Assembly (NCBI GenBank): GCA_003996215.1
Contig: QJPP01001844.1
Span: 1 to 64,000 of the forward strand
Direction of reading: 5' to 3'
From: Jaltomata sinuosa
Taxonomy: Eukaryota > Streptophyta > Magnoliopsida > Solanales > Solanaceae
Length of the DNA: 64,000 nt
The translations under genes and the position numbers were made by a program. The notes below the pieces were generated by a model. It did no database searches and had not been told where the DNA came from. It saw only the letters and a list, made by a program, of their open reading frames with translations. Shown piece after piece: positions 12,186-25,500 of this stretch; the first letter of the stretch is position 1; the number at the start of each line of letters is the position of its first letter.

Positions 12186-12879
12186 AGGTTTGCAACTTAA
12201 TGCAGCAACCAGCAATTTCACCAAGGTCAAAACTCTTCCGACGGGTCCTCGGGATTAATTCAAAACCCTGTGAACACAAACCAACCATGCTAACCTACCA
12301 GAAATGGCATTCTGGACTAAATGGAATCGACAAAACTCCTAATGGAGATTGTTTTAATGAAAAGTGGGCCCCGCACCTAAAACCAACTCGGAACTCAAAA
12401 CCCAAAAGTAAGTCTAGAATCCCAGGGACCCGAACCAAAGGTCCCCCTTGACCAAAGTGGACATTCCAGAGCTAACTGCACTAACGGAATTTCCATCTGG
12501 GGTTGTCTTCTCTGAATGTTGACCAAAGTCAACCGTACCAGCCAAACTGACTTGAAAACACACAAAGTAGCACAAAACCAACCCGAAAGCACTCAAACCC
12601 AGACCAATGGTCTCATTAGTCCAAAATTCCCATTTCGGAGCCAACGTAATTGTCAAAATCCAATTCTGAGCATGTTTACCAAGGATGTTGACCGAAGTTA
12701 AAGATTTTCTAAGTTCAAGTTCTAAAACAGGAAAATGGTCATAACGACCTAACAAATGAATCGGGCACCGAACCGTCAGTCTCGGCAATTCATAAATGAC
12801 CTATAGCCGCTAAGGGAAAGCTTGAAATGCAAAAAAACATGGGAAATGGAAAATAACCTAGAGGGTCGTTACAACATCC

Positions 12880-13359
12880 ACTACCAAAAGAACTTTCGTC
12901 CGTGAAAGTTAGAAAAAGGATAGTACTTGAAGACTTGAAAAGACGAGGATAACGGGTCCGCATGTCGGTCTCAATCTCCCAAGTAGCCTCCTCAACAGGA
13001 TGATGCCGCCACTGAACCTTAAGTGACGGAATCTCCTTGGACCTCAACTTCCTAACCTACCTGTCCAAAATAGCAACAGGCTCCTCCTTAAAGGCTAAGG
13101 ACTCATCCAACTGAACCGACTCTAACTGAAGCACATGAGACTCATTTGAAATATACCGCCGCAGCATAGAGACATGAAACACAGGATGCACACCAGAAAG
13201 AGCAGGAGGCAAGGCTAACTCATAATCAACCTCTCTAATATGACGAAGGATTTCGAATGGCCCAACAAACCTCATACTGAGCTTACCCTTCCTCCCGAAC
13301 CTCATCACGCCCTTCATGGGTGATACCCAAAGGAACACACTGTTACCCACCATAAACAC
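12880..13359 (-). pseudogene. Element B integrase C-terminus and chromodomain-like tail
   Basis: The minus-strand frame 13359-13057 carries the GPFEIL motif of the integrase GPF/Y module and the HPVFHVSMLRRY segment that follows it. The frame at 13047-12880 has VQWRH and EEATWE, typical of the chromodomain-like end of Tekay/Del polyproteins, which is thought to guide integration into heterochromatin. A stop separates the two frames at 13057. The tail runs almost up to the polypurine tract. Confidence 0.8.
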
Positions 13360-13365
13360 TAGATC

Positions 13366-14847
13366 TTAAACTCTCCGGTCAGCATAACTCTTTTGCCTAC
13401 TCTGGGCAATACGAAGTCTCTCCTGAATAACCCGAACTCTATCCATAGAATAACGAAGCAAGTCAGTACCCCACTGCCTAACCTCAAAAGCATCGAACCA
13501 ACCCACTAGATATCTGCACCGCCTACCATACAAAGCCTCGAACGGAGCCATCTGAATGTTGGAATGGTAACTATTATTATATGCAAGCTCTGCCAAGGCT
13601 AAACACTGGTCCCAGTGACCCCCAAAATCAATAACACAAGCTCGCAACATATCCTCCAGAACCTGAATAGTACGCTCTGACTGACCGTATGTCTGCAGAT
13701 GAAAAGCGGTGCTAAGATCCACTTTAGTACCCCACTCTCTCTGAAACCGCCAGAAGTGTAAAGTGAACTAAGTATATCGGTCGGAGATGATAGAAACTGG
13801 CACACCATGCAAATGAAAAATCTCCCTAGTATAGATCTGAGCCAACCTCTCAGAATTGTAGGAAGTCTGAACCGGTAGAAAGTGAGAAGACTTCGTCAAC
13901 CTACCCACAATAACCCAAATAGCATCAAATCTTTGCAAAGGGCATGGCAAACTGACTATAAAGTCCATGGATATACGCTCCTATTTCCACTCCAGAATGG
14001 GTAGCCTCTGTGACAAATCACCTGGACTCTGGTGCTCAAACTTCACCTAATGATAGTTCAAGCACCTGGATACAAAAGCTGAAATATCCCTCTTCATCCC
14101 ATACCACCAGTAGTGCTGCCTCAAGTCACGATACATCTTGGCTGCCCCAGATGAATGGAATATCTAGATTAATAAGCCCTCTCCAATATAAATCTGACCA
14201 AGTCACCAACTCTAGGAACACAGATACGACCCTCGATCCTCAGAACACCCTCTGAATCTAAAGTAGCCCTCCTAGCCTCACCACTCAACACCTTGTCATG
14301 AATGATCCTCAATCTCGCATCATCAAACTGTTGTGCCCGAATCTGCTCTAACAGGGAAGACCTAGCCCTAATACAAGAAAGAATATGGCCCGACTCCAAA
14401 ATGTCAAGTCGGACCAACCTATTAGCCAAGGACTGGATGTCCCAAGCTAAAGGTCTCTCCTCCATAGCTAAGAAAGCCAAGCTACCCATACTCACCACCT
14501 TTCAGCTCAAGTCATCCGCTACCACGTTTGCCTTGCCCGGATGATAGAGAATAGAGATGTCATAGTCCTTCAGTAACTCCAACCACCTAAGCTTCCTCAA
14601 ATTTAGATCCTTCTGGCTGAAAATGTACTGAAGACTACGATGGTCAGTAAAGATCTCACAATGCACGCCATAGAGATAATGCCTCTACATCTTCAACACG
14701 AAGACTATCGCTGCTAACTCTAAGTCATGTGTGGGGTAGTTCCTCTTGTGAACCTTTAACTATCTGGAAACATAAGCAATAACCCGCCCCTGCTGCATAC
14801 ACACAACCCAAACCAATACCTGACGCATCACAATATACGGTGAAACC
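13366..14847 (-). pseudogene. Element B RNase H and integrase core, broken
   Basis: The RNase H start (14847-14500) reads YCDASG and then loses frame by a small deletion. Sequence from 14498 carries the RNase H-integrase connection (ERPLAWDIQSLANRL). The HHCC zinc region lies at about 14170-13990 with a stop among its residues. The catalytic segments are recognisable as MDFIVSLP (first Asp, 13968), IISDRYT (second Asp, near 13775) and GQSERT (Glu, near 13685). At least five stops or frameshifts interrupt the stretch. Its job would be removal of template RNA and insertion of the cDNA. This copy cannot make the protein. Confidence 0.85.
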
Positions 14848-16320
14848 CTAACCCTCAATCGTAAGAGTAAGAATCAGAGATGAAGTCAATAAGTCCTTGA
14901 GCTTCAGAAAGCTTGCCTCACACTCATCTGACCACTGAAAGGGAATATTTTTCTGAGTTAATCTCGTCAATGAAGTTGTTATCAAAGAAAGTCCCTCCAA
15001 AAACTGTTTGTAATAACCTGCTAACCCGATGAAATTGTGAACCTCGGTAGGAGAAGTAGGCCTAGCCCAATCACAAACTATTGCAATCTTCACCGGGTCT
15101 ACCATAATCCCATCCTTGGACACCACATGCCCCAAGAATGCCACAGACTCAAGCCAAAACTCACACTTAGTGAATTTGGCATACAACTGATGGTCTTTTA
15201 AGGTCTGGAGTACAACTCTAAGATGTTGCTCATGCTCCTCTCTACTCCTCGAATAAATCAGAATGTCATCGATGAACACAATCACAAATAAATCTAAGTA
15301 GGCACTGAACACACGGTTCATCAACTCCATAAATGTTGTTGGGGAATTAGTCAACCCAAAAGACATGACTAAGAACTCATAATTGTCGTATCGAGTCCTA
15401 AATGCAGTCTTTGGGACGTCCCCAGCCCTAATCCTCAACTTGTGATAACCAGACCTCAAATCTATCTTAGAGAACACTGCTGCACCCTGTAGCTTTTCAA
15501 GCAAATCATCAATACGTGGCATTGGATATCTATTTTTAACTGTCACCTTATTCAATTGCCTGTAGTCAATACACATATGTATAGACTCGTCCTTTTTCTT
15601 CACAAACAGAATCGGAGAACCCCATGGAGACACACAAGGCCTGATGAACCCTCTACTCAATAGATCCTAGAGCTGATCCTTAAGCTCCCTCAACTCAGCA
15701 GGTGCCATCTGATATGGCAGAATGGAAATGGGCTTGGTGCCCAGCTCAACATCGATACCAAAGTCAATATCACGATCAAGAGGAAGACCCCAAAGATCAG
15801 AAGGAAACACATCTGAATACTCACAAACCATAGGAATAGACTCAAGAGGAGGTGTGGTGGCACTAGTATCACGGACATAGGCAAGATAAGCTAAGCACCC
15901 CTTCCCAACAAATCATTGGGCGCTCAAAAAAGATATAACTCCCCTCGGCATATGGTTATCGGTTCCCTTTCATATAATAGGAAGGATACCAGGCATCCAA
16001 AGAGTAATAGTCTTGGCGAAGCAATCCAAGACCACATGATAAGGAGACAATCAATCCATGCCCAAGATCACATCAAAATTAACCATATCAAGAACAACCA
16101 ACTCTACCCACGTGTCGTAACTTAAAATAGTCACCACACAAGCCTGATACACCTGATCCACTACTAAAGAATCACCTACTAGGGTAGATACACGTAAAGG
16201 TGCAGGCAAGCATTCACAAGCAGACTCCAGACGAGTAGCATAATAAGCAGATACATATGAGAATGCAGACCACGGATCAAACAAAGCAGAAGCAGACTAA
16301 TAGAAAATAGAGATTGTACC
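14848..16320 (-). pseudogene. Element B aspartic protease and reverse transcriptase
   Basis: The protease remnant (16284-16051) has DPWS where retroelement proteases have a D-S/T-G-like active site, so the active-site glycine position is altered. It also retains FDVILGMDW-like sequence near 16055. A frameshifted linker follows (15884-15690). The RT frame is open for 270 codons (15660-14848), with IDYRQLNKVT, FSKIDLRSGYH, FRTRY and the catalytic FIDDILIYSR box. The RT reads as nearly intact, but it is separated from gag and protease by stops. Confidence 0.9.
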
Positions 16321-16499
16321 TGTGATCATAGTATCTAAAGCCTCATCCTCTGTTCAGCCCAAAAATGCATGCTTGTGGCCTCGACCGCTATGACCACCTG
16401 ACCTACTGGACTGAGGACCACCTCTTATACCCTAGGAACCAACCCTACTACCCTGTGAATCACCTCTACGTGGTGACACTAGAGCCCTGGGGGCCTGAA

Positions 16500-17830
16500 C
16501 TAACTGATCTTGTTGCTTAGGGTGCTGTACCATCGGACACTCTCTAGTAAAGTGGCCCATCTTGCCACACTCATAACAACCCTGACCCCATATACTCCAC
16601 TGTGAAAACTCGGATGAATCAGAATGACCATCACGGCTTGTAGACCCTGAATGACCACCTCGTGGAGAAGGAATGATACTATGGATAGTCTGACCCTCAG
16701 CAGTCTATAATGCCGACTGAATAGGCCGGCTTGGCTAGAAACACTGCTGGTGCTGAACTCTACCATAGTAGCCCCTACCACGGCCTTGTGAACTGTTAAA
16801 ATTACCCTGGTGGCTTGACCCTTGGGCCTCACAAAGTACACCCTAAATAGTACGGGGATGATCAACTACCTCCAGAAAAGACTGACCTGATGCTACCATA
16901 CCCTCTGTGGCCAAGCGGAGATGCAAGGTCAAACCTCGAATAAACTGGCGTACTCTCTCGTTCTTGGTGGGTAGAATCATAGTGGTATGTCTGGACAACT
17001 GATGGAACCAAACCTCATACTCAGACACATTCATGGAGCCCTGCTCCAACCCAACAAACTGATCCATCAGACACTCCCTCATGCTACGCGGTACATACTT
17101 CTCCAAAAATGCTGCGGAGAAATGATCCTAAGTAAGCGGAGGTAACCCAGCTTGTCTGTAAGCAACATATGACCTCCACCACTGCTTCGCTAGACCATCT
17201 AGTTGAAACGTGGTGTAATCTTCCCTATGTGACTCAACTAACCCCAAATTATGTAACCTCTCTTGGCAGCTAGTCAAAAACTCGTGTGCATCCTCCCTAG
17301 AAGCACATGAAAACCTCGGAGGACCCAATCTCATGAACCTACCAAGCATTTTCTGCTCCTCAGAAGACATAACTGGCATGGTTCAAAGAGGGGAAGCAAC
17401 TGCAGGGACCGATAATACCTCAAATCTGGGAGCCGCGGCAGCAGGCTGCACTCCTGAACTTTGTGCCACTGCCTGAGCTGAAGTCTGAGCCTCACCTCAA
17501 ACCTGAGAACCAATCAGAGTGCTCGGCAAAGCTACTGGTTGAGTCATACCCTCAAGGAACCCTAACAATCAAACTAAGGTATCCTACAATACTGGAGTAG
17601 CCACAAAACCTACGGATGCTGGGCTGGCCCCAAATGATCTGGCTCATACTAAACCTCATCTGCTCTAGTCTCAAGATCTGGTGATGGTAGTCTAGCCTGG
17701 GCCCGAGCTTGTGTCATAGCCCATGCCCTACCTCGCCTTTGGGTTGACCTTTACCCTGTCCCCTAGCTGGGGCTCTAATTGCGGGTGCAGGGGCCTCGTC
17801 CTCACCCGCTACAGATATCGTCTGAACCAT
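16500..17830 (-). pseudogene. Element B gag (capsid and CCHC nucleocapsid), broken
   Basis: The start is placed at the ATG at 17830 (MVQTISVAGEDE), which corresponds in position and type to the gag start of element C. The capsid domain spans 17379-16843 (LGRFMRLGPPRF, then WWRSYV and VSEYEVWFHQL), with one in-frame TAG at about 17125 where element C has tryptophan. The nucleocapsid zinc knuckle C-X2-C-X4-H-X4-C is intact at 16537-16578. The N-terminal part is frameshifted around 17700. The protein would assemble particles and bind the element's RNA. Confidence 0.85.
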
Positions 17831-18021
17831 CTGAGAAAGAGTGAAAAAAGGTACTTAGAAGTTGATCAAGTCATAAACGCACGACAAAGAATCAAACAAG
17901 ACAACATATTTCCTAGGAATGTCCTATAGCCTCTCATAGATTGGATACGGACATCATCATACCGATCCGTGAGACTCTACTAGACACTTTGCTCTTGTAC
18001 TAGCGAGACCGATGAACCAAG

Positions 18022-18033
18022 TGCTCTGATACC
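18022..18033 (-). other. Primer-binding site of element B (initiator tRNA-Met)
   Basis: The complement reads TGGTATCAGAGC, a 12-base match to the usual initiator tRNA-Met primer site, five bases inside the end of the 5' LTR at 18039. Confidence 0.9.
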
Positions 18034-18038
18034 ACTCT

Positions 18039-20844
18039 GTCATGACCCAAAGTTGGGCTATGATGGCGTCTACATAACCCTCCGGTAGATAAGCCAAAAC
18101 CCAATGATTGCGGAAGACAGTATGAATCATTAAACTAAGGAAATGCGAAAGATATAATGATAATACAGGGCCAATAGCATATATACATACCAAGGTACAA
18201 AGTATACAAAAGATGGCCCTAAAGTGACCAAATAGACAAAACAACATGAGAACCAACTCGGACCTGGTGTCACTAGTACAAGAGTGACTAAGCAAGGAAT
18301 AGCTATACAACAGACTCTGTCTATCCAAAATACAAAATTATAGACAGAATATACAAGATGGAAAGCATGTAAAGTCTCCAAAAATCATCGAGAGCTCACC
18401 GCGATCTGAACTGCAACAGGTCTCGAACAATAGGAAGGTCAATGAGGGTGGATCGTACTAGGTGCTGCATTAAAAAAAGATGCAGAGTGTAGTATGAATA
18501 CCAAGACAATGGATACTCAATAGGTATCATAGGCCGACCGAGCGCAGAAAGATAATATATAAATAATAGATATAGGAAAGTAACTAAAATTATAGGGATT
18601 CACCTAAATCTAGTTATAAAGCCGAGCACATATCAATAATCCAACAAGGTGAAGAACAGACAAGATCAAGCCAAATCCAGAGACAATCCACGTGCCAAGC
18701 AAATGCAATGTGATGCACGATGATGCATGCGTGAATGCAATATAATATAAACTCGGAATACCACACGGGGTGCCCCGAATACTGCATCGAACTATGCATA
18801 TATATATGTAAAAGTAAAATACCCAGAATAACGCATCAGGCTATGCATATATATATAAAATGAAAGTAAAATACCTAAAATAATGAATCGGGGGTCCAGA
18901 ATACCGTATCAGACAATAAATGCCATCCAAACCAAGAGAACTGACCTGGAATTCTGTCCAAATCCAAGACATGGCCTCGGACCCACAGTTACATGCAATG
19001 ATAGAATAAAATGGGTAAAACAGAACGTAAAAATAAAAACCACTGAAAGTCTCTATTCTACCTCTAAATCCTCCTAAAAGCATATTAAGGATTCTATACT
19101 TGTCAAACAGATAAAGCAAGCTCCTAGGCTAAGGATAGCATACAGTTCTAGACTAAAAATCCAAAATGGCCAATTAAAGTGATAACAGGATTTAAGCCTA
19201 AATTCTACCTAATATCCAACCTAACATTTCAGTAACTCATAAATATATATAATCTAACTAAACTCAGTCTAGAAGGTAAACCGTAACCTACCTCGAGGCC
19301 AAATTGCAAGCACGAACTGTCACTTGTGTGCCTTCCCCTTTTGAACAGCCTCAGAAAGCTTCCACACTATCAAAAACACAATCCAAGTGTCAAGACGAGA
19401 AGAACAACACCCATATTACTATACGGAAAAATCGAGCTAAAAATCAGGTCGAAAAAATGACCCTCGGGGCCCGCACAATGAAACAGAAAAAAAAAATCAC
19501 AATTATGCTCGCGGTGGGTTAAGAAACCCATTCCCAAAGTTTGGGCACAAACAGAACTCGATTCGGCGCCCAAAACAGCCCCGAAGTGTTACTAATTTGA
19601 GGGATCAAAACGGGAAAAACGCAGAATTTAAAGGCGGGAACCTACCTCGACAAGAGAAACACGCCACGGAGGTAGCTTGCACGAATTTATGAGCATGTAG
19701 CCCCAAGAATCATATTTATACAAGGATCACCCCAACTTTATGAATTAATTAACAAGGGAGTTTAGCGGGAGAATTATGAGAATTTACACGGAAGGAGGAG
19801 AGGGGTGACGAGGGAACTTACCAGATGAAGGACACTAAAGCAAGGAGCTGGAAAATAGGAGCTTCGGAGATTCAACAATGGAGTTCTCGGAATAATGAAA
19901 GAGAAAATGATGTTAAACTTTTAAATAGCTTCCAGGGGTTCTTCTTCATGATCGCGAAAACCCCACGCATTCGCGAGAAAATGCTGGCCAGACCATCACG
20001 ATCACGATGGTCCAGCCCGCATTCGCGAAGAGGAAAGCTGAGCCGAGTCCCAGCCGACTTCATCGCAGTCACAAAGAGACACATTTGCAAACGCGATGGT
20101 CAAGGAACTAGACCATCATGAATGCGATAGGAGCCTCATGATCGCGAAGACCAAGAAGGTCTGCAACTTAATACAGCAACCAGCAATTTCTCCAAGGTCA
20201 AAAGTCTTCTGACGGGTCCTCGGGGTTCATCCAAAATCTCGTAAACACAAACCAACCATGCTACCCTACCAGAAACGGCATTCTGGGAATCAATAGAATT
20301 GATGAAACTCCCAACGGAGATCATTTTAATAAAAAATAGGCCCCGCACCCAAAACCAACTAGAAACTCAAAACCCAAAAAAAAGTCTGGAAGCTCCGAGA
20401 GCCAAACCAAAGGTCCCTCTAGCCCAAAGTCGACATTCTGAGCTAATGGCGCTGACGGAATTTCAATCGAGACCGTCTTCTCCGAATGTTGACCAAAGTC
20501 AACCCTACCAGCCAAACTGACTTGAAAACTCACAAAGCAGCACTAAACCAACCCGAAAGCACTCAGACCCAGACCAATGGTCCCACTAGACCTAAATCCC
20601 CATTTTGGAGCCAACGGAACTGTCAGAATCTAATTATGAGCATGTTTACCAAGAAAGTTGACCGAAGTCAAAGATTTTCTAAGTTCATGTTCTAAAATAG
20701 GGAAATGGTCATAACGACCTAATGAACATCCCGGGCACTGAACCGTCAGTCCTGACAAGTCGTAAATGACTTGTAGCCGCTGAGGGAAACCTCAAAATGC
20801 AGAAAAAGTATGGGAAATAGAAAATGACCTGGAGGGTCATTACA
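18039..20844 (-). repeat. 5' LTR of element B (with ~225-base internal deletion)
   Basis: Runs from TGTAATGACC (20844, minus strand) to the TGACA terminus next to the primer site. Alignable with 9840-12873 throughout, except for the deletion joining about 18920 and 18925 (the missing part corresponds to 10723-10949). Substitutions between the LTRs are frequent, so the insertion is not recent. Confidence 0.9.
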
Positions 20845-20953
20845 TTCTATCTCTCCTAAAATTGATTAAGTATTAAGGTAAAGTTTCAGGTTAGTTGGTT
20901 CTTCCACCGGAGAGTTAGTGTGGGTGCCACTCATGGCCAGTTGGGTTGTGACA
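20845..20953 (+). repeat. Solo LTR X, last part, with target duplication AAACC
   Basis: Ends GGCCAGTTGGGTTGTGACA at 20953, a standard gypsy LTR terminus, followed by AAACC (20954-20958), identical to the 5-mer before the LTR start at 7313. Element B lies between this and the first part. LINE coding sequence resumes directly afterwards on the minus strand. Confidence 0.75.
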
Positions 20954-22540
20954 AAACCACTTATCAGCTTCAATAGCTCTACCACCCAGGTAATTTCCCA
21001 ATCATTTAACAACCTCCTAAATACTAGGTTCCAACCTTATGGAGACCACATATCTTCAATTATGTTATATAGATTAGTGAAAATTGAGAAAAGTCCAGGG
21101 AACAAGTCTCTAAGGATCCCATTTCCACACCAATAATCTTTCCAAAACTTTGTCTTATCCACCCTACCCACCATAATCTTTGTGTTTCTCTTGAGATCAA
21201 ACCAAAAGTTTCTGATAGATCTCCACACCTCAACCCCTTATATGTCAGTGACTTCTCTAGTGCACCACTGACCTTCTTGCCCATATTTGTGTTGTATCAT
21301 ATCTTTCCAAAAGTCCTGCTCCTCCGAGTCAAACCTCCACAACTACTTTGATAGAAGACTCTTATTCTGTAGGTTTAAATTTCTCACTCCCAGACCCTTA
21401 TTTTTTCTGTTTTGCTGAACTTTGGCCCATTTTACCAAGTTAAACCCCTTTTTTCTCTTGTTGCCTTTCCATAGGAAATTCCTTCATAGTGTATCCAGAG
21501 ATTTAACAACTCTACTAGGTATAGGAAACAGGGACATTACATGAGTGGGTAAAGAGTCCAGAACTGAATTGATTAGAGTAACTCTACCTCCCAAAGATAT
21601 GTATTGGGACTTTCATATAGCCATTTTTCCTCAATATTCTCAATTACGCCATCCCAAATCTCTAGTTCTTTGTGTTTGAACCCAGTGGCATGCCTAAATA
21701 GATTGTTTCCAGCTCTTCTATCTTGAATTTTAATACACTTGCAAGGGCTTCAATCTGTTGCACCTCCTTAATTGGAAAGATACTATTTTTTAACCAATTA
21801 ACTTTGAGACCTGAGCAAGCTTCAAAAATTACCATAATCACTCTTAGATAACAAATTTGATCCTGCTCTGCTTCACCAAACACCATTGTGTCATCTTCAT
21901 ATAATAAATATGTAAGATCCATTGTCTCATTTATTTTGTTCCTGATAGAGAAGCCCCAAATCCAGTTGTTCTAAGAAGCAACTCTCATTAAACTTTCCAT
22001 GTCTTCTATGGGTAAGATAAGAGAAAGGGGGACAGGGGATCCCCTTGTCTTAGTCCTCTTTCTGCTGGAAAAAATTAACTGACTCTCCATTCACAAGAAT
22101 GGAGACAAGTGGTTTTAATGCAAAAATCCATCCAGTTGAGTTATCTCCTCCCGAAACCCATTTGCCTGAGAGTGTTGATCAAAAACTCCCAATTCAAGTG
22201 GTCATAATCTTTTTCAATATCTAGCTTACACATCACCCCAAGGGTCTTTCCTCTAAATCTTGAATCAATGCATTCACTTGCTAGTAAAGCAACATCCATG
22301 ATTTGCTTTTCTTTTATGAAGGTCATTTGATGTTTGTTTACTAATTTGCTGATTATCTTCTTTAACCTCTCTGCCAAGACCTTAGCTATTATCTTGTAAA
22401 CCCATGTAATTAGACTAATTGTCCTAAAGTCCCTCAACTCATTTGCACTTGTTTTCTTTGGAATTAGGTCTACAAAGGTGGCATTAAAGCTCTTTTCAAA
22501 CCTTTGTTGAAAGTGAAAGATATGAAATCTCTGCATCAGG
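20954..22540 (-). pseudogene. L1-type LINE ORF2: reverse transcriptase and following region
   Basis: The minus-strand frame 22536-22141 carries NATFVDLIPKK, then LRDFRTISLITWVYKIIAKV, and CKLDIEKDYDHLNW, the classic order of the plant L1 reverse transcriptase. The catalytic box appears at about 21900 as YEDD in place of the usual YADD. The 21284-21037 segment resembles the zinc-finger-like region after the RT (FWKDYWCGNG). Several frameshifts and stops separate these pieces. LINE ORF2 nicks target DNA and copies its RNA there. The upstream endonuclease is at 26555-27928, with the hAT transposon between, and the downstream part is at 7230-7312. Confidence 0.85.
22533..22540. repeat. hAT target-site duplication, left copy
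   Basis: GCATCAGG here and GCATCAGA at 26555-26562 flank the terminal inverted repeats: an 8-base duplication with one mismatch, the length typical of hAT insertions. Confidence 0.8.
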
Positions 22541-25500
22541 TAGGGGTGAGCGATCAGTTCTTCGATTTGGTTTTATCAAAGTTTAATTCAGTTCTTTGGT
22601 TTTTGATTTTGTAAAAATGAGCACCAAACACCGTACCAAACAAATTTGATTTGGTTTAATTTTTTTGAACTTTGGTTCAGTTTTATTCGGTGTTTCTAAA
22701 TCAGTTTTTTGGTGCAAATTTAAAATAAAATGAGACTAAAATTTACAATAACTTGGCACTATAAAGTATAAACAAATGACTCATTTGAAATGAGAATAAT
22801 ATCCTGCCTCACACGGTCAGCAAAATTCTAACAGACTATGAGAAATTGAGAATGAGACTAACACTCTAAACAGTATGCTGCCTCACACAGTCAGCAAATT
22901 TAAGAATAACCACACAAGAATAAATTAAATAACAAACACAAGAATAAGTTAAATAACCACACAAGAATCTTAAAATTCAACACTGTCACAAATTCAACAC
23001 TACTACCAGTTGCCCATCAAGAAAACACTACCAATTGCCATAAAAAAAAACTACCAGCTACCATCAACATAAGAATTCAACACTGCGAAGTGCTAAATGC
23101 TAATCAGCAGCCAAACAACACAAGTGTTTTAAAATTCAACTTCAAATAAAAGACATTAGCATACACAAAGTCACAAAATATCATAAATGCATCAACACCA
23201 CTAGTCACCAAATTCAAAACATAAGCTTAAATATGAAGCTTCCTATCTTGATCGATATAATGCTCAAAACATTTCTTAAAATACCTCCTTAAGCCACCTG
23301 TTACAAACTGATTTTGGATGATAATTAAGTATTAAACCACATATCAAGCACATTGCCTTGTGTCCTTCTTTATTGTCTTGAACCATCACACAATATTCTC
23401 AAATAAATGAGCGAGCTTTAGGAGGCATGGTTGAACTTCAGCCTAATAAAAAGTAAGATTAAACCAAGAGTTAGAAATTTAGAATATAATTTTCTATACC
23501 ACCAAACAAACAAAGTATTGAAAGTTGAAACTCACCATCAAGGCACTAATAATAAAATAGCAAATTGCAATCATACATCAACAATGCAAGAATCCCTTCC
23601 ACTATTTGTCAACTCTAAAGATTAATTTAAACAAATTTTTCATACAACATAAATAAGTAGATTAGCTTTACACTAAAACATACAAAAAAATTGAAAACTT
23701 ACCAATTTCAAGTTGCTCAAGATACTCCAGACTTTCATCCACACAAATAGAAGTAGTCTCTTTTCTAAGCCAATCTTGAGCAAAAATAAGAGATTGCACA
23801 CATTTAGGAGTCAAAGAATCAAGAATATGGCCATCTGTACTAAAAGCACATTTCGATGCCACACTTGCAATTGGAATAGCCAACACATCATGAGCTAACT
23901 CTGAAATAATAGAAAATCTTGGAGCATTAACTTTCCACCAACTTAAGACATCAAAGTTATCATGTTCAGGCTCTTGATTTTCACTAAGGTATCTATCCAA
24001 CTCTAACTTAGCACCCCCACTTCCAATCTTCCTTTTGTTTTTTCAAGTGAAGCTTAGTTCTCAAAGTTTTTGTTTTCCCACTTTGAAAATTAGAACTAGA
24101 TGTATCAGATGCATCATGATATGAAGAAGATCCAGAGGAGATGATTGATATTGACATTCTTTTGAATATTTTTTTACATACTCTCCAAACAAAGCTTTCA
24201 GATATTTATCCACTTTTTCATTTACTTTCGTTTCTAATTCCTTCCTAAATAGCTCTTTAATCCCAAAGGTAACATACACAAACTTATTACGAGGATCCAA
24301 GATGGAAGCAATATAAATTATTGGGTTCATCTTTTTAGGTGTACCCCAATATGTTTTGAACTGTTCCATCATCCTCCCAGTAATTACGCTCAAATTAAAA
24401 TCTTCACTTGTCAAACATGCTTTCAGATATACATAAAGCTCACATATATCCTCAAAATGAACATTAGATGTAACATATGTGAACCTGAAACCTTTACAGT
24501 GAGATCATAATTTTTTTCAAAAAACTTAACCACATTCCTCACATTCACCCAATTATCGCATGCAAGGGAACCTGCAATACTACCATCTTCACAAACATGA
24601 GTAGAAAGATAAGTCTTAAAATTCTCATCAAGATCAAACCTATCAAAGGCCTTCTCAAAGTTTTGTGCCATTTTTAATATCAAATAGGTGGAATTCTACT
24701 TAGTAGGCACATCTAGCAATAATGACTTAGCACATTTTATATTTTGGACTTCACAATATTTCATAAAGTTTCTTGTTCTTGCCGGAGATGCTCTAACATA
24801 CCTCACTATTTGTCTAACACGTTTGATAGAAACATCTCTTTCCTTCAAACCTTCGTGCACAATTAGATTGAGTATGTGATCCATACATCTCATATGAAGA
24901 TGCTTATCATCCATTATATTAGTTCCTCACATATCTAACTATTTAGACAATGTTGTAACTGTAACACTATTTCAAAAAGCATTATCAACGGTAACACAGA
25001 ATACATTATCCAAGTTCCAATCAAGCAAGAAATTACAAATAACCTCTACCATTTGCTCACCCTTATGACTAGAGATACGGAAAAAATTCAATATTCTTTT
25101 ATACAATACCCAATTGCTATCAATAAAGTGAGCAGTCAAACACATATAATTAATTCTTTGCATCGATGTCCATGTGTCACTGGTAAGGAAAATCTTTGGT
25201 TTTACTTCTCTGAAAGACCTCGTTAGATTGTATCTTAGTTTATTGTAAAGGTCATAAGTCCCTTGTTATTGTTCTACGGGAAGGAATCCAAAATAGAGGT
25301 TGAGATTGATTCATGAACTTTTTGAAGCCTTACTTTTCTACAAAGCTAAATGGCAGACTAAAGCCCTCCTAACTATTACCTGATCAAATTTCTAAAGTGG
25401 TGCATCTGTAGATGGAAAATTAATCTTGTGTTGAGCACCATTTTCAGTGATAGGTTTATACACTAGACACCTTCCTAAATGTTATTTCAATCCCATTGTT

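Larger units (their letters stand above)
9840..12873 (-). repeat. 3' LTR of element B
   Basis: Aligns with 18039-20844. The minus-strand start is TGTAACGACC at 12873, and its end, next to 9840, has a changed terminal dinucleotide (TCTCACGACC where TGTCACGACC is expected). It retains about 225 bases (roughly 10723-10949) that are missing from the 5' LTR. The complement of 12874-12890 is the likely polypurine tract region. Confidence 0.9.
9840..20844 (-). mobile_element. Element B: Ty3/gypsy chromovirus (Tekay/Del-like), minus strand
   Basis: Two ~3 kb LTRs (9840-12873 and 18039-20844) flank a 5.2 kb interior with gag, protease, RT, RNase H, integrase and a chromodomain-like tail, in that order on the minus strand. 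A tRNA-iMet primer site lies at 18022-18033. The 5-mers beside the ends are TTATA (9835-9839) and TTCTA (20845-20849), a target duplication with one mismatch. The element split solo LTR X. Every gene carries stops or frameshifts, so it cannot be autonomous. Lineage is inferred from the C-terminal integrase/chromodomain sequence and overall likeness to element C. Confidence 0.9.

Noticed and set aside
12011..12451. 146-codon plus-strand open frame, overlapping another of 93 codons at 11977-12258
   Set aside because: They lie over the CG-rich palindrome cluster of LTR B, where stop codons are rare by composition; no protein-like motif, and the copy in the other LTR is not equally open.
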